A stretch of DNA of 64,000 bases from Nitrospiraceae bacterium (GCA_009692155.1 SHZW01000002.1:62001-126000), one strand, 5' to 3'. Positions 1-8,472 are shown, numbered from the stretch's first letter. Notes: generated from the letters alone by a model not told the origin. Program-made: numbers and translations.

Positions 1-690
1 GTCGGCCATCGCAAAAGCTTCGTCGTGATCGTGGGTGACGAGGATCGCGGTCGTTTTGGTCCGCCGCAGCAGGTCGTGGAGGTCTTCCCGCATCTTGCCG
101 GCCATGTCCGGATCGAGGTTGCTGAAGGGTTCATCCAGCAGGAGGACAGCCGGTTTCTGTACCAGTGCCCGGGCCAGCGCTACACGCTGCTGCTGGCCGC
201 CGGACAGCTCATGAGGATAGCGCGCAGCGAGATCGGTCAGTCCGACCATCTCCAGCATCAGGCGCACCTGCGTCGCTCGTTCATCAGTAGAAAGCTTCTG
301 AAGCCCAAATGCCACGTTGTCCTGGACGCGCAGGTGGGGGAAGAGGGCATATTCCTGAAAGACCATGCCGATGCGACGCTGTTCGGTCGGAATGAGATGG
401 CCCGGTGCCGACACCAGCCGGCCTTCGAGATGGATCTCGCCGCCAGTCACAGGCTCGAAGCCCGCGATGGCGCGCAGTGTTGTGGTCTTCCCGCACCCCG
501 AAGGGCCCAACAGGCAGATGATCTCGCCTTCCAGTGCGGCGAAAGAAATATCGGTGATCGCCGGCCGATCCATCCCATAGATGCAAGAGACATTGCGGAG
601 CTCCAGCACCGTCGGGCGATGCTGGTCGTGCTGCGGATTGCCAGGCCGCCGGCTGTGCTCGATGGAAGGCATGGGTTCGGAATGGAACAT
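1..690 (-). CDS. Iron(III)-type ABC transporter ATP-binding protein (partial)
   Basis: Energises import of ferric iron together with the permease and binding protein that precede it on the same strand. The gene starts at the ATG ending at 690 and runs off the window edge, so 230 residues are visible. Walker A (GPSGCGKTT) is at about residues 62-70. The signature LSGGQQQRVALARAL, Walker B (LLLDEPFSNLDPD) and the switch histidine region (VTHDHDEA) are all present. The C-terminal regulatory domain common in FbpC/PotA-type ATPases would lie outside the window. Its start is 9 bases beyond the stop of the permease, so it is the last gene of a fur-binding protein-permease-ATPase operon. Iron specificity rests on context; thiamine or putrescine ATPases look similar at this level. 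Confidence 0.9.
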   Translation of the reverse strand, partial: MFHSEPMPSIEHSRRPGNPQHDQHRPTVLELRNVSCIYGMDRPAITDISFAALEGEIICLLGPSGCGKTTTLRAIAGFEPVTGGEIHLEGRLVSAPGHLIPTEQRRIGMVFQEYALFPHLRVQDNVAFGLQKLSTDERATQVRLMLEMVGLTDLAARYPHELSGGQQQRVALARALVQKPAVLLLDEPFSNLDPDMAGKMREDLHDLLRRTKTTAILVTHDHDEAFAMAD

Positions 691-698
691 GATAATGC

Positions 699-2291
699 CT
701 AGGCAGCCCGCCAATCTTTCGAGATCAACAACAGAATCGCCGGGATGGTCATAATGACGATCAACAGCGCGGACGGCGCGGCCAGTTGGTAGTATTCCTC
801 GCTGGCCTCAAGCCATACGCGGACGGCCAGCGTGTCGAAGCCGACCGGCCGAAGCAGAAGAGTCGCTGGTAATTCCTTCATGCTCTGCAGGAACATCAGC
901 ACCCACGCCGCGATGAAGCCGCTTCGCACGAGCGGTAGCGTCACGCGGCGGAGCGTTGCCGCCGTGCCGAACCCGAGGCTGCGCGACGCTTCCTCCAGAT
1001 TGGGCGTGACCTGCTGCAGGGCCGGCTCCATGGATTGCAGGCCGGCCGGCAAAAAATGCACGACGTAGGCGATGACCAGTACGGCCGCTGTTCCGTACCA
1101 GAACGGCGCGAGATGCGAAAAAATCACCAGTAATGCCAGGGCACCGACTGGTCCAGGCAGGACGTAACCGGCATAGGCGGCCTGCAGGCACAGAAGATTC
1201 AGCCGTGACGGCCGTCGGCTGGCGAGATAGGCGAGGGGCAGGCCGATCAACACGGCGCAGGTCGCGGCGAGCCCGGACAGAAACGCGCTGTTCCAGACGA
1301 ATCCGAAAAAGCGGGCGTCCACGGCCCCCGACGATACCGCCGAAACACTCCACTGCACCAGCAGCAGCGCGGGTACACCGAACGAAGCGGCGAACACGCC
1401 GATCGTGTAGACGCTGGCGAACAGTGCGCCGAGCGGGCTGCACTGTCGCCGGGCCCGCGCCCGGTAGCGGCCCGTCGTTTGAAAGAATCTGCTCTGCTGC
1501 CGGAACCATCGCTCGGTGATCAGGAAGATCAACGCGACGATCACGAGAAGCAGGCTCAGGATGCTGGCGGCGGTCGGGTCGTACCGGCCGGTGATCTGTT
1601 GATAGACCGCATACGTGAGCGTCTGGTAACGGAGCAACGACACGGCGCCGAAATCCGAAACCACGTAGAGGACGACCAGCGACAAGCCGGCCACGATCGC
1701 CGGACGCATCAGAGGAAGCGTGACGCGGAAGAGGGTGCCGGCTCGGGAAACGCCGCAGGCCCGTGCGACTTCTTCGTACGACACGTTCAGGTTAAGAAAC
1801 GCAGCCCTGGCGAGCAGGTAGACGAACGGAAATGTATTCAATGTCATCACCAACGCCGCGCCCGCATAACTATGGGGCGATGGGAGATGGCTGTCGGGAC
1901 CGGCCAGAATCTGCCAGGCCGACTCAATCGGACCGCTGGCCCCAAGGAGATGGCTATAGATGTAGGCCAGCACATAGGAGGGAATCGTCAGCGGCAGCAC
2001 CAAGGCCCATTCCCATAGCGGTTGGCCCGGGAAATCACGCCGTGCCACCAGCCAGGCCAGGGAGACACCCAAGAGGAGCGTGCCGGCTGCCACGCCAAGC
2101 GCGAGAGCGGTGGTGTTGAACAGGAGCTCCGGGATTCGTGTCGTCCAGAGCCGGCTCCAGATCGCCGCATCAGCGGTAAGGGCCATGTAAGTGACATACG
2201 CGAGCGGAAGGCAGAGCAGTCCTGCAACCGTCAGCGCGACAAGAGAAAGGGAGTCGGGGAGGGCAGGCTTGATTGCGGCAGCCTGGTTCAT
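699..2291 (-). CDS. Iron(III) ABC transporter permease, fused two-domain type
   Basis: Inner-membrane channel of the ferric iron importer. The 530-residue product has two homologous permease halves, each with several hydrophobic segments. Each half has an EAA-type loop that contacts the ATPase: EEVARACGVSRAGTLFRVTL in the first and LEEASRSLGFGTAATLRRVTL in the second. This duplicated architecture is typical of the FbpB/FutB family. The ATG ending at 2291 was chosen because the permease homology begins just after it; the reading frame stays open for about 190 codons upstream but overlaps the binding-protein gene. That upstream gene ends at 2297, so the genes nearly abut and are probably co-translated. 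Confidence 0.92.
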   Translation of the reverse strand: MNQAAAIKPALPDSLSLVALTVAGLLCLPLAYVTYMALTADAAIWSRLWTTRIPELLFNTTALALGVAAGTLLLGVSLAWLVARRDFPGQPLWEWALVLPLTIPSYVLAYIYSHLLGASGPIESAWQILAGPDSHLPSPHSYAGAALVMTLNTFPFVYLLARAAFLNLNVSYEEVARACGVSRAGTLFRVTLPLMRPAIVAGLSLVVLYVVSDFGAVSLLRYQTLTYAVYQQITGRYDPTAASILSLLLVIVALIFLITERWFRQQSRFFQTTGRYRARARRQCSPLGALFASVYTIGVFAASFGVPALLLVQWSVSAVSSGAVDARFFGFVWNSAFLSGLAATCAVLIGLPLAYLASRRPSRLNLLCLQAAYAGYVLPGPVGALALLVIFSHLAPFWYGTAAVLVIAYVVHFLPAGLQSMEPALQQVTPNLEEASRSLGFGTAATLRRVTLPLVRSGFIAAWVLMFLQSMKELPATLLLRPVGFDTLAVRVWLEASEEYYQLAAPSALLIVIMTIPAILLLISKDWRAA

Positions 2292-2296
2292 CGCAG

Positions 2297-3322
2297 TTAC
2301 CGGAGGCCTGCTTGTTCGATGAGCATCATGGCCGGCTCGCGGAGCTCCCCCAGCCGGGTCAGGGGAACCGGCGCCACACGCGTTGTTTTGTAAGGGGGCA
2401 GCGACGAATCGGCAGCGACGCGGGAATGGAGCGGGTACTCCTTGTTGAGATCGGCAAACTGTTTTTGCCCTTCTTCGGACGTCAAATAGTCCACCAGCCG
2501 CCTGGCGGCATCGGTACGTGTGGTGCGGGCAACGATGCCGATCCCGGCGACATTGATGATCGCACCCATGCCGCCTTCGTGTTGGTCTGGCATCAGGACG
2601 GCAATCGGCGCCCCCGGCTGAGTCGCCAGGTGCCGGTACACATAATAATGGTTCACGATGCCGAGCGCGGCCTGCCCCTTGGCGACAGCTTCGACGATCT
2701 GCGAGCTTTTTCCGTAGACCTGCGTTCCGGCGTTGGCCTTGATTCCCTCCAGGAATTGTTTTGTGCGGTCGTCGCCGTAGACGGCTTTGATGACCGAGAC
2801 GCCGGCCTGGAGATATTCGCTGCCGGCGTTGGGAATGGCGATTTTGTCTTTCCATCTGGGTTCGGCAAGATCCAGCAGCGAGCGCAGATCGGCCGGTTTA
2901 ACCAGCGTGGTGTTGTAGACCACGATCCAGAACCGTCCGGAGAGGCCGATCCAACTGTTGTCGGCAGCCCGGAATTGAGCAGGAATGGCTGCGACACTGT
3001 TCGGAGTAGCCGAAGGACTCAGCAGGCGCAGTTCGCGGGCGCGTTCGAGACTGCCGGCGTCGTTGGTGATCAGCACATCTGCCGGTGTCCGGGATCCCTC
3101 GGCCTGCAGCCGATTCACTACTTCTGTCGTTCCGGATGAGAGGAGGTCGACGTGAATGCCGGTTTTGGCCTGGAATGAGTCGAGCAGGGGTTTGATCAGC
3201 CGTTCGGCGCGTCCCGAGTACACAACCAGGCGATCGGGTTCCGCTGCGTCAGGCATGGTGCCGGTAGCCAGCACGATGAACAGCGCAGCCAGGCCGAAAT
3301 AGTGAAAACGATATTGATTCAT
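2297..3322 (-). CDS. Iron(III) ABC transporter substrate-binding protein
   Basis: Periplasmic ferric-iron-binding protein that delivers its ligand to the permease encoded next. The product is about 341 residues. It begins with a basic and hydrophobic signal peptide (MNQYRFHYFGLAALFIVLATG) followed by DRLVVYSGRAERLIKPLLDSF, the usual start of FbpA/FutA-like proteins. Motifs seen include LITNDAGSLERA, SSQIVEAVAKGQAALGIVNHYYVYR (with the YY pair that ligates iron in this family) and the terminal PLTRLGELREPAMMLIEQAG. The ATG ending at 3322 has a GAGAAG ribosome-binding sequence just upstream. The gene follows fur with a 39-base gap and looks co-transcribed. Confidence 0.93.
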   Translation of the reverse strand: MNQYRFHYFGLAALFIVLATGTMPDAAEPDRLVVYSGRAERLIKPLLDSFQAKTGIHVDLLSSGTTEVVNRLQAEGSRTPADVLITNDAGSLERARELRLLSPSATPNSVAAIPAQFRAADNSWIGLSGRFWIVVYNTTLVKPADLRSLLDLAEPRWKDKIAIPNAGSEYLQAGVSVIKAVYGDDRTKQFLEGIKANAGTQVYGKSSQIVEAVAKGQAALGIVNHYYVYRHLATQPGAPIAVLMPDQHEGGMGAIINVAGIGIVARTTRTDAARRLVDYLTSEEGQKQFADLNKEYPLHSRVAADSSLPPYKTTRVAPVPLTRLGELREPAMMLIEQAGLR

Positions 3323-3361
3323 CTTCTCAATAAGATAGCAAAAAAATGGGGGAGCCGTCAA

Positions 3362-3793
3362 TTAATGCCGGCAATGAGAACACTGGCCGTACAGCTCAAG
3401 CTTGTGCGTGCTGATCGCGAAGCCATGCCTGGAGGCAACTTGATTCTGCAGCCGTTCGATTTCCTCGTTCTCGAATTCCACGATCTTCCCGCACCCGGTG
3501 CAGATGAGGTGGTCATGATGGCCCTTGTGGGCCACGTTGTCGTATTGCGTCTGGGAGCCGAAATGCCGGGCCTGGGCCAGGCCCGCTTCGCAGAACAGAT
3601 TCAGCGTGCGGTAAATGGTCGCCAGCCCGATGTGCGGGTCTTTTATGGCCAGCAGGCGATACATCTGCTCGGCGGTGATGTGCTCGTTTTGGAGAAACGT
3701 CTGCAGAATGTATTCGCGTTGCCGGGTGAGCTTGAGTTGGTGCTTGGCGAGATGGTCCTTCAGGACGCTTATCTCCTTGGGAAGCTTGGCCAT
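3362..3793 (-). CDS. Fur-family transcriptional regulator
   Basis: Metal-responsive repressor of the Fur/PerR family, probably controlling the iron importer transcribed behind it. About 143 residues from the ATG ending at 3793; another in-frame ATG ends at 3811 but lies at or before the predicted transcription start. The winged-helix part contains QREYILQTF, the recognition helix region PHIGLATIYRTLNLF and the metal-site sequence HKGHHDHLICTGCGKIVEF. Two CxxC pairs (CTGC and the C-terminal CSHC) are the structural zinc site. Sequence alone does not separate Fur, PerR and Zur; neighbouring iron-uptake genes favour Fur. Confidence 0.9.
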   Translation of the reverse strand: MAKLPKEISVLKDHLAKHQLKLTRQREYILQTFLQNEHITAEQMYRLLAIKDPHIGLATIYRTLNLFCEAGLAQARHFGSQTQYDNVAHKGHHDHLICTGCGKIVEFENEEIERLQNQVASRHGFAISTHKLELYGQCSHCRH

Positions 3794-3816
3794 GTGCGCC
3801 CGGACCGGCATGGGCT

Positions 3817-3846
3817 ATTTAAAACCAATGCATGAAAGTCCGTCAA
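3817..3846 (-). promoter_or_regulatory. Promoter upstream of the Fur gene
   Basis: On the minus strand a TTGACG -35 box (3841-3846) is followed after 18 bases by TTAAAT (3817-3822). The predicted start of transcription is near 3810, just upstream of the two candidate ATGs of the Fur gene, so the 5' leader is very short. No Fur-box palindrome was recognised by eye. Confidence 0.55.
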
Positions 3847-3863
3847 GTGCGGAAATATCGGCA

Positions 3864-3893
3864 TTGACGCCCGTTCAAAGGGCGCACTATAGT
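3864..3893 (+). promoter_or_regulatory. Promoter of the Panacea-like gene, leaderless arrangement
   Basis: TTGACG (3864-3869), an 18-base spacer and TATAGT (3888-3893) form a near-consensus promoter. The ATG at 3902 is only 8 bases past the -10 box, so the mRNA probably starts at or within a base or two of the start codon. It is divergent from the Fur promoter. Confidence 0.65.
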
Positions 3894-3901
3894 CCCCACT
3901 C

Positions 3902-4462
3902 ATGCGCAAACCCGACCAAATCACCGTTGACCGCGCCTTGCTCGTCTCGCTGCTGCATCTCGCCGGGCCCCACGGTCTCCTGAACGACGTGAAGCTTCAG
4001 CAGTTGGCGTTTCTCTGCGAACTCCAGATGTTCAATAAAGGCGTCAAAGGCCTGCATTGCGAGTTCTTTCGCTATGCCTACGGGGCCTTCAGCAAGGATC
4101 TGGATAACGATCTGATGTCGTTGCGGCGCAAGGAGCGGGTGGAAAATTTCAGCGTATCGGAAGAGGCGCAGGCGGTCGTCGGCCTGCTCCAGGAGGCAGC
4201 CAAGGGTATCGAGTCCAACGAGCAGGTCCTGGGGATTTTGGAAGCCGTGGTGACGAACTATGCGCCGCAGGATACGGGCGCGATTACGAATTCCGTCGAA
4301 GCGGTCGAACTGAGCACGCTGGAGCAGCCGGACTTCAAGCTGGCGATCCGCGACATCTCTTTCCACACGACTCTGCTCGTGCCGCATCGGATCGAAGTGA
4401 AGGGCGAGTTCACCGTGCCGCCGGCTGTGCTGGCCAAGTTGAATGCCGCAATGGGGTATTAA
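3902..4462 (+). CDS. Panacea/SocA-like (DUF4065-type) domain protein
   Basis: 186-residue soluble protein. The region KLQQLAFLCELQMFNKGVKGLHCEFFRYAYGAFSKDLDNDLMSL (about residues 30-75) has the layout of the Panacea/SocA domain: a KLQ-KL-type helix followed by an aromatic-YGxFSKDL-ND-L segment. Panacea domains occur as antitoxins or as chaperone-like adaptor modules. No toxin-like gene is adjacent: the neighbours are Fur on the other strand and an O-methyltransferase 14 bases downstream. The C-terminal third (residues 130-186) is not recognised. The promoter at 3864-3893 implies a leaderless transcript, and no ribosome-binding site is visible. The assignment is by eye and moderate. Confidence 0.55.
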   Translation: MRKPDQITVDRALLVSLLHLAGPHGLLNDVKLQQLAFLCELQMFNKGVKGLHCEFFRYAYGAFSKDLDNDLMSLRRKERVENFSVSEEAQAVVGLLQEAAKGIESNEQVLGILEAVVTNYAPQDTGAITNSVEAVELSTLEQPDFKLAIRDISFHTTLLVPHRIEVKGEFTVPPAVLAKLNAAMGY

Positions 4463-4476
4463 GCTTTGGAGAACGC

Positions 4477-5121
4477 ATGAAAGATCTGGTTCCACCGAAC
4501 ATAGAAGCATATGCCGGGGCGCATTCCTGGGCGGAGTCGGATCTCTGCAAGGCGCTTCGCGAAGAGACTGTCCGTACGATGGAGTTTTCGCAGATGGTCG
4601 TGGGACCGCTCGAGGGGGCATTGCTCAAGATGATGGTGCGGCTGGTGGGGGCGGCACGCGTCCTGGAAATCGGCATGTTCACCGGCTACAGCGCGCTGTG
4701 TTTTGCAGAAGCGTTGCCCGCAGCCGGCCGGATCATCACCTGCGAGATTGACGAGAAGCCGGCGGCGCTGGCCAGGCAGTATTTTTCCAGAAGCCCGCAG
4801 GGCGGCAAGATCGAAGTCAGGATGGGACCGGCGCTGGAAACCCTGCGCGGCCTGGCCGGCCCGTTCGATCTGATCTTCATCGACGCGGACAAGGTGAATT
4901 ACGTCAATTATTACCGGCGGGCGCTCGAGCTGGTATCGGCGTCCGGCGTGATCCTGATCGATAACGTGCTCTGGTCCGGGGATGTGCTGAAGCAGCCTCC
5001 GCCGGATCAATCCACGGCGGCCATTCAAGAGTTGAATCGGGTCGTCGCATCCGATCCCAACGTGGACGCCGTCCTGGTGACAGTGCGTGATGGCGTGTTG
5101 GTCGTCAAACCCAAGGCATGA
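4477..5121 (+). CDS. SAM-dependent O-methyltransferase, CCoAOMT family
   Basis: Class I methyltransferase of the caffeoyl-CoA O-methyltransferase family, 214 residues, cytosolic. The SAM loop VLEIGMFTGYSAL, the metal-binding FDLIFIDADKVNY and the motif LIDNVLWSGDV are all where this family has them. The natural substrate in bacteria is generally unknown (catechol-like small molecules), and nothing here narrows it. A ribosome-binding sequence GGAGAACGC precedes the ATG. The gene overlaps the downstream transporter gene by 4 bases (ATGA), so the two are translationally coupled and the transporter may move a related compound. Confidence 0.88.
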   Translation: MKDLVPPNIEAYAGAHSWAESDLCKALREETVRTMEFSQMVVGPLEGALLKMMVRLVGAARVLEIGMFTGYSALCFAEALPAAGRIITCEIDEKPAALARQYFSRSPQGGKIEVRMGPALETLRGLAGPFDLIFIDADKVNYVNYYRRALELVSASGVILIDNVLWSGDVLKQPPPDQSTAAIQELNRVVASDPNVDAVLVTVRDGVLVVKPKA

Positions 5122-6029
5122 GCAAATCATCCGAGATGGCGGCATTCGGCGCGCTGACGTTTGCCGCGGTGGCCTGGGGCGGCTCGATCGTTGCGCAGAA
5201 ATGGGCCCTGGGCTCTCTGTCAGTCATTGAAATCTCGCTTTTGCGAGGCGTGGGCGCGCTGGCATTACTCGTTCCGCTCTGGTGGTGGCAGGAGGGGAAG
5301 ACCACCAGGTTCACGGGGTCAGACCTTGCTATTCTTGGGGTGTTGAGCCTCGGCGTGCTTGGCAACCATCTGCTGACGCTTTTCGGGCTTCGGTATGTGG
5401 AGGCGGCGGTCGGCGGCGTCATCATCGGCGCGGCGCCGGCGATCACGGCACTGCTGTCGTTGCTGTTGCTTCGCGATCTGCCGTTTCGCGCGGTGGCACT
5501 GGGCTGCGCCGTGTCGTTCGGAGGGGTGGCCCTGGTATCCAGCGCGGGATCATCCGGCGGGGCGGGCGCAAATCCCTGGCTGGGCGGTGTCCTGGTAGTG
5601 CTCGCCCAGGTCTGCTGGGCGCTCTACTCGATCGGTGGACGCCATATTATGGAACGATTTTCTCCGCTGACCGTGAACTGGACGACGCTGGCGTTCTCGC
5701 TTCTGCCGCAGATTCCGCTGCTCTGGACCGATCAGAAAGCGATGGCGGCCGGGATGGATTCGGTCGTCCCTTCCGCGTGGCTGGCCGTGACGTTCCTTAT
5801 TATTGTTCCGACCGCACTGGGACAGCAGGCATGGCTGTACGGTGTGAAAGGCGTCGGGCCGTCCCGTGCCGGAATTTTTATCAATCTGATCCCGGTGTCG
5901 GCGTTGCTGCTCTCAGTGTTGATTCTTGGAGAGACGCTGGATGCAACCAAGATCGCCGGGATCGTCCTGATTCTCACCGGCGTGTGGCTGGTCAACTGGC
6001 AATCTGCCCGCTATGCTGCTGCCGCCTGA
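5118..6029 (+). CDS. EamA/DMT-family membrane transporter
   Basis: Drug/metabolite transporter with two EamA repeats and about ten predicted membrane helices in 303 residues. Typical features are the N-terminal FAAVAWGGSIVAQKWAL, the mid-repeat YVEAAVGGVIIGAAPAITALLSLLLLRD and the second-repeat equivalent GVGPSRAGIFINLIPVSALLLSVLILGE. The start ATG overlaps the methyltransferase stop. Members export or import amino acids, purines or other small solutes; the substrate cannot be read from the sequence. Confidence 0.9.
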   Translation: MSKSSEMAAFGALTFAAVAWGGSIVAQKWALGSLSVIEISLLRGVGALALLVPLWWWQEGKTTRFTGSDLAILGVLSLGVLGNHLLTLFGLRYVEAAVGGVIIGAAPAITALLSLLLLRDLPFRAVALGCAVSFGGVALVSSAGSSGGAGANPWLGGVLVVLAQVCWALYSIGGRHIMERFSPLTVNWTTLAFSLLPQIPLLWTDQKAMAAGMDSVVPSAWLAVTFLIIVPTALGQQAWLYGVKGVGPSRAGIFINLIPVSALLLSVLILGETLDATKIAGIVLILTGVWLVNWQSARYAAAA

Positions 6030-6047
6030 TTCCCAAGGAGGTCTCCT

Positions 6048-6848
6048 ATGCCGCCTGTCGATATCATTATTGATTTAACGATCCGCTATGGGTTCCAGGT
6101 CGCGGGAGCCCTCGCCATCCTGGCAGTCGGGGCGCTCCTGGCCCGATGGGTCGGGAACGTGGTGCAGGGGTGGTTGCAGCGGCAGGATATGGAGCCGCCG
6201 GTCAGAATCCTGATCGTTCGGGTCATCCGCGCGGTCGTGTTTGCCTTTGCGGCGCTGGCGGCGCTCGATAAGTTTGGCGTGCAGATCGCGCCGCTGATCG
6301 CCGGGATCGGCATCGCCGGCCTGGGTGTCGGTATCGCGTTGCAGGGCGTGTTGAGCAATGTCATCGCCGGCCTGACGATCATTTTCACCAAACCCTATCG
6401 AGTCGGCGAATACGTGGAGATCATCGGCGTGTACGGAGAAGTGATCTCCATCGACGTCTTTGCAACGGTGCCTTGCCATACGGACCAGTCCCGCGTGGTG
6501 GTGCCCAACCGGAAAATCGTCGGCGAGGTGCTGCATAACTACGGCAACATGCGGCAGATGAACCTCTCGGTGGGAGTCGCTTACACGACCAACCTGACTG
6601 AGGCGCTGAATCTCGCGCGTGCCATCGTGGCGAAACATCCGCGTGTCCTCAAAAATCCCGCTCCCGTGGTCAGCATCAGTCTGTTGGCCGATTCGGCCAT
6701 CACGCTTTCCGTTCAACCGTGGGTCAATGTCACCGACTATGTGCCGGCGCAGGCGGAACTCTACCAGGCCCTTGTCGAGCAATTCCGGGCCAATCGGATC
6801 GAGATGCCCTTCCCGCAGCAGGAAGTGCGATTGCTCACGACATCCTAG
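6048..6848 (+). CDS. Small-conductance mechanosensitive channel, MscS family
   Basis: Protects the cell on hypo-osmotic shock by opening under membrane tension. Three hydrophobic segments at about residues 15-110 precede the pore-lining TM3 (APLIAGIGIAGLGVGIALQGVLSNVIAGLTIIFTKPYRVGEYVEI), which has the glycine/alanine packing typical of MscS. The beta domain (YGEVISIDVFATVPCHTDQSRVVVPNRKIVG) and alpha/beta vestibule domain follow. At 266 residues it is close to E. coli MscS (286). A strong ribosome-binding sequence (AAGGAGGT) precedes the ATG. MscL follows directly, forming a tension-release pair. Confidence 0.94.
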   Translation: MPPVDIIIDLTIRYGFQVAGALAILAVGALLARWVGNVVQGWLQRQDMEPPVRILIVRVIRAVVFAFAALAALDKFGVQIAPLIAGIGIAGLGVGIALQGVLSNVIAGLTIIFTKPYRVGEYVEIIGVYGEVISIDVFATVPCHTDQSRVVVPNRKIVGEVLHNYGNMRQMNLSVGVAYTTNLTEALNLARAIVAKHPRVLKNPAPVVSISLLADSAITLSVQPWVNVTDYVPAQAELYQALVEQFRANRIEMPFPQQEVRLLTTS

Positions 6849-6893
6849 TCATCCGGAGCCGGACGTTCATCCGTTAAATAAAGGAGGGGGAGT

Positions 6894-7337
6894 ATGCTGA
6901 AAGAGTTCAAGGAATTTGCGATGCGAGGGAATGTGCTCGATATGGCCGTCGGGGTCATCATCGGCGGTGCATTCGGGAAAATCGTGAGTTCCATGGTGAG
7001 CGATCTGCTGATGCCACCACTGGGACTCGTGTTGGGCAAGGTGGATTTTTCGAGCCTGTTTATCGATCTGTCCGGCACACACCCGGCCTCGCTTGCGGCT
7101 GCGAAGCAAGCGGGTGCGCCCACCATCAACTACGGCGTGTTTCTGCAGGCGATGCTCGATTTCCTGATCGTTGCCTTCGTGATATTTTTACTGATCAAGC
7201 AGGTCAATCGGTTGACGGCAAAACCGGCTGCACCGTCGGCCGATCCGACGACGAAGGAATGTCCGCGTTGTTGTTCCACAATTTCGATCAAGGCCACAAA
7301 ATGTGCGCATTGTACGTCGGAGTTGAAGGCGGCGTAA
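6894..7337 (+). CDS. mscL: Large-conductance mechanosensitive channel with C-terminal zinc ribbon
   Basis: Homopentameric emergency-release channel in the inner membrane. The N-terminal helix and TM1 ([38 protein letters not shown]) are canonical, as is TM2 ([25 protein letters not shown]). The C-terminus differs from E. coli MscL: instead of a charged helical bundle, residues about 120-143 carry CPRCC...KATKCAHC, a zinc-ribbon-like pair of cysteine knuckles. Such tails occur in some MscL homologues. Length 147 residues. A strong ribosome-binding site (AAAGGAGGGGG) precedes the ATG. Confidence 0.95.
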   Translation: MLKEFKEFAMRGNVLDMAVGVIIGGAFGKIVSSMVSDLLMPPLGLVLGKVDFSSLFIDLSGTHPASLAAAKQAGAPTINYGVFLQAMLDFLIVAFVIFLLIKQVNRLTAKPAAPSADPTTKECPRCCSTISIKATKCAHCTSELKAA

Positions 7338-7431
7338 CCGCTGTTGGAGAAGTAAGCTTGAAACAGCAAGACGGATCAGTTAAAAAGTTCTTGCCCGGTG
7401 AGGGCCAAAACCGGCGCGAAGGCCTCCGCGT

Positions 7432-7827
7432 ATGATTAAAGAGAGAATCGAAGAAGTCACCCGCGCCAACCAGGCGTTCTACAAAGCGTTTGAAAGCCTG
7501 GATATTGCGCAGATGGACCGCATCTGGGTGCCCCAGGAGTATGTCACCTGCATCCATCCTGGGTGGGGGCTTCGGGTCGGCTGGCCTGCGGTGCGCGACT
7601 CCTGGGTACTGATCTTCAACAACACCTTCGCCATGCAGTTCGAACTGGCCGAGATTCAGATTCAGGTGGCCGGTGACCTGGCCTGGGTGATTTGCACGGA
7701 ACACATCACGGCCAGCCCATCTGCAGATGAGAAGCAGGACAGCCAGGTGCTGGCGACGAATCTCTATGAGCGCGTAGGGGAGGAGTGGAAGATCATCCAC
7801 CACCACGGTTCGCCGGTGATGAGATAG
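7432..7827 (+). CDS. NTF2-like / SnoaL-type DUF4440 protein
   Basis: 131-residue protein with the cone-shaped NTF2-like fold. It has an N-terminal helix (ANQAFYKAFESLDIAQMDRIW), the CIHPGWGLRVGWPAVRDSW segment and the terminal beta-strands NLYERVGEEWKIIHHHGSPV that recur in DUF4440/SnoaL-like proteins. The family includes calcium/calmodulin kinase association domains, ketosteroid isomerases and many uncharacterised small proteins. The actual ligand or activity is not evident. The next gene is convergent. Confidence 0.85.
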   Translation: MIKERIEEVTRANQAFYKAFESLDIAQMDRIWVPQEYVTCIHPGWGLRVGWPAVRDSWVLIFNNTFAMQFELAEIQIQVAGDLAWVICTEHITASPSADEKQDSQVLATNLYERVGEEWKIIHHHGSPVMR

Positions 7828-7976
7828 GGGGCGAGCGTGGCGGCTCGGTCTACCTTCCGTGCTCTCAGATCGCGTATGTGGGAGAAGGGACGGCTCGGTG
7901 TTCCCGTGCTCGCAGGCCGTGCACGAAGCTGAGGGGATTGCTCTTAAGAAGGAAGAAACGGGGGAAAGGAATCGAT
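7828..7976. other. Convergent spacer with short GC-rich direct repeats
   Basis: The spacer holds two imperfect copies of a segment resembling CGGCTCGGT-(n)-CC-TGCTC-CAG, at about 7840-7866 and 7890-7918. No coding capacity or clear terminator is seen. The wording resembles the TGCTCGCGCAACGCGC segment in the spacer at 27768-27851. Confidence 0.3.
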
Positions 7977-8189
7977 CTATTCGACTGCGACGGCCTTGGC
8001 CCACTCGGTCGCCACGACGTCCCGCTCCGGCATCGTCATGGCAGCATATTTGGAAAACATCTGAGCGCCCTTTTTCCTCCGCCACTTCAGAAAATCCAGG
8101 AAATGCGCTTTACAGGCCACGCCTGTTCCCGCCGGTGCGTAGGTCTTGTTTGAACAATTGGGAACCAGGCAGTGCTGTGTGTCGCCCAT
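7977..8189 (-). CDS. Small cysteine-containing hypothetical protein
   Basis: 70-residue protein of unknown function. The start is supported by TAGGAG seven bases upstream of the ATG. The N-terminus has CLVPNCSNK and later CKAHF, a Cys-x4-Cys...Cys-x2-His pattern that could bind one zinc ion. The C-terminal half is a basic, aromatic helix region (FLDFLKWRRKKGAQMFSKYAAM) followed by an acidic tail. It lies alone between a convergent NTF2-like gene and a MITE-like element. Confidence 0.6.
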   Translation of the reverse strand: MGDTQHCLVPNCSNKTYAPAGTGVACKAHFLDFLKWRRKKGAQMFSKYAAMTMPERDVVATEWAKAVAVE

Positions 8190-8263
8190 TTTCGCTCCTA
8201 AAGTTACATGAAGTATGCCGGAGGCCTTTACCGGAATGCAACGGCCTTTGCCGTCACGGGCTA

Positions 8264-8472
8264 GCCCGCATTATTCATGAGGCTTCGTGCGAAACCGCTG
8301 AGACGCCATGCGAGACGGGCGTGTGGAGCCGCGAGGAAGGAAGGCAGCCTTGAACAGGCTGTTGACCGACCGAGCGGTGAGCCCGCCCGCCTGGTCGCGT
8401 CACCCTCGCGGCCAGGCTTGTCGTAGCGGCGTATCGGCGGGTGCAGTAGAAGCCGTCATGAGCAATGAGGGC
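8264..8472 (-). repeat. MITE-like element, copy 1 (inverted relative to copies 2 and 3)
   Basis: About 209 bp bounded by inverted ends: GCCCGCATTATTCATGA on the left, TCATGAGCAATGAGGGC (partly decayed) on the right. TA dinucleotides flank both ends, as expected for a TA target duplication. The interior is shared with copies at 10027 and 38963, including a subterminal CTACTG...CCGATACGCCGCT block. No transposase is encoded. The right end overlaps an in-frame ATG (8465) of the downstream PhoD-like gene. Confidence 0.8.

Noticed and set aside
3794-3901. Fur box in the fur / Panacea-like divergent spacer
   Set aside because: No sequence close to GATAATGATAATCATTATC was found, only ordinary promoter boxes.
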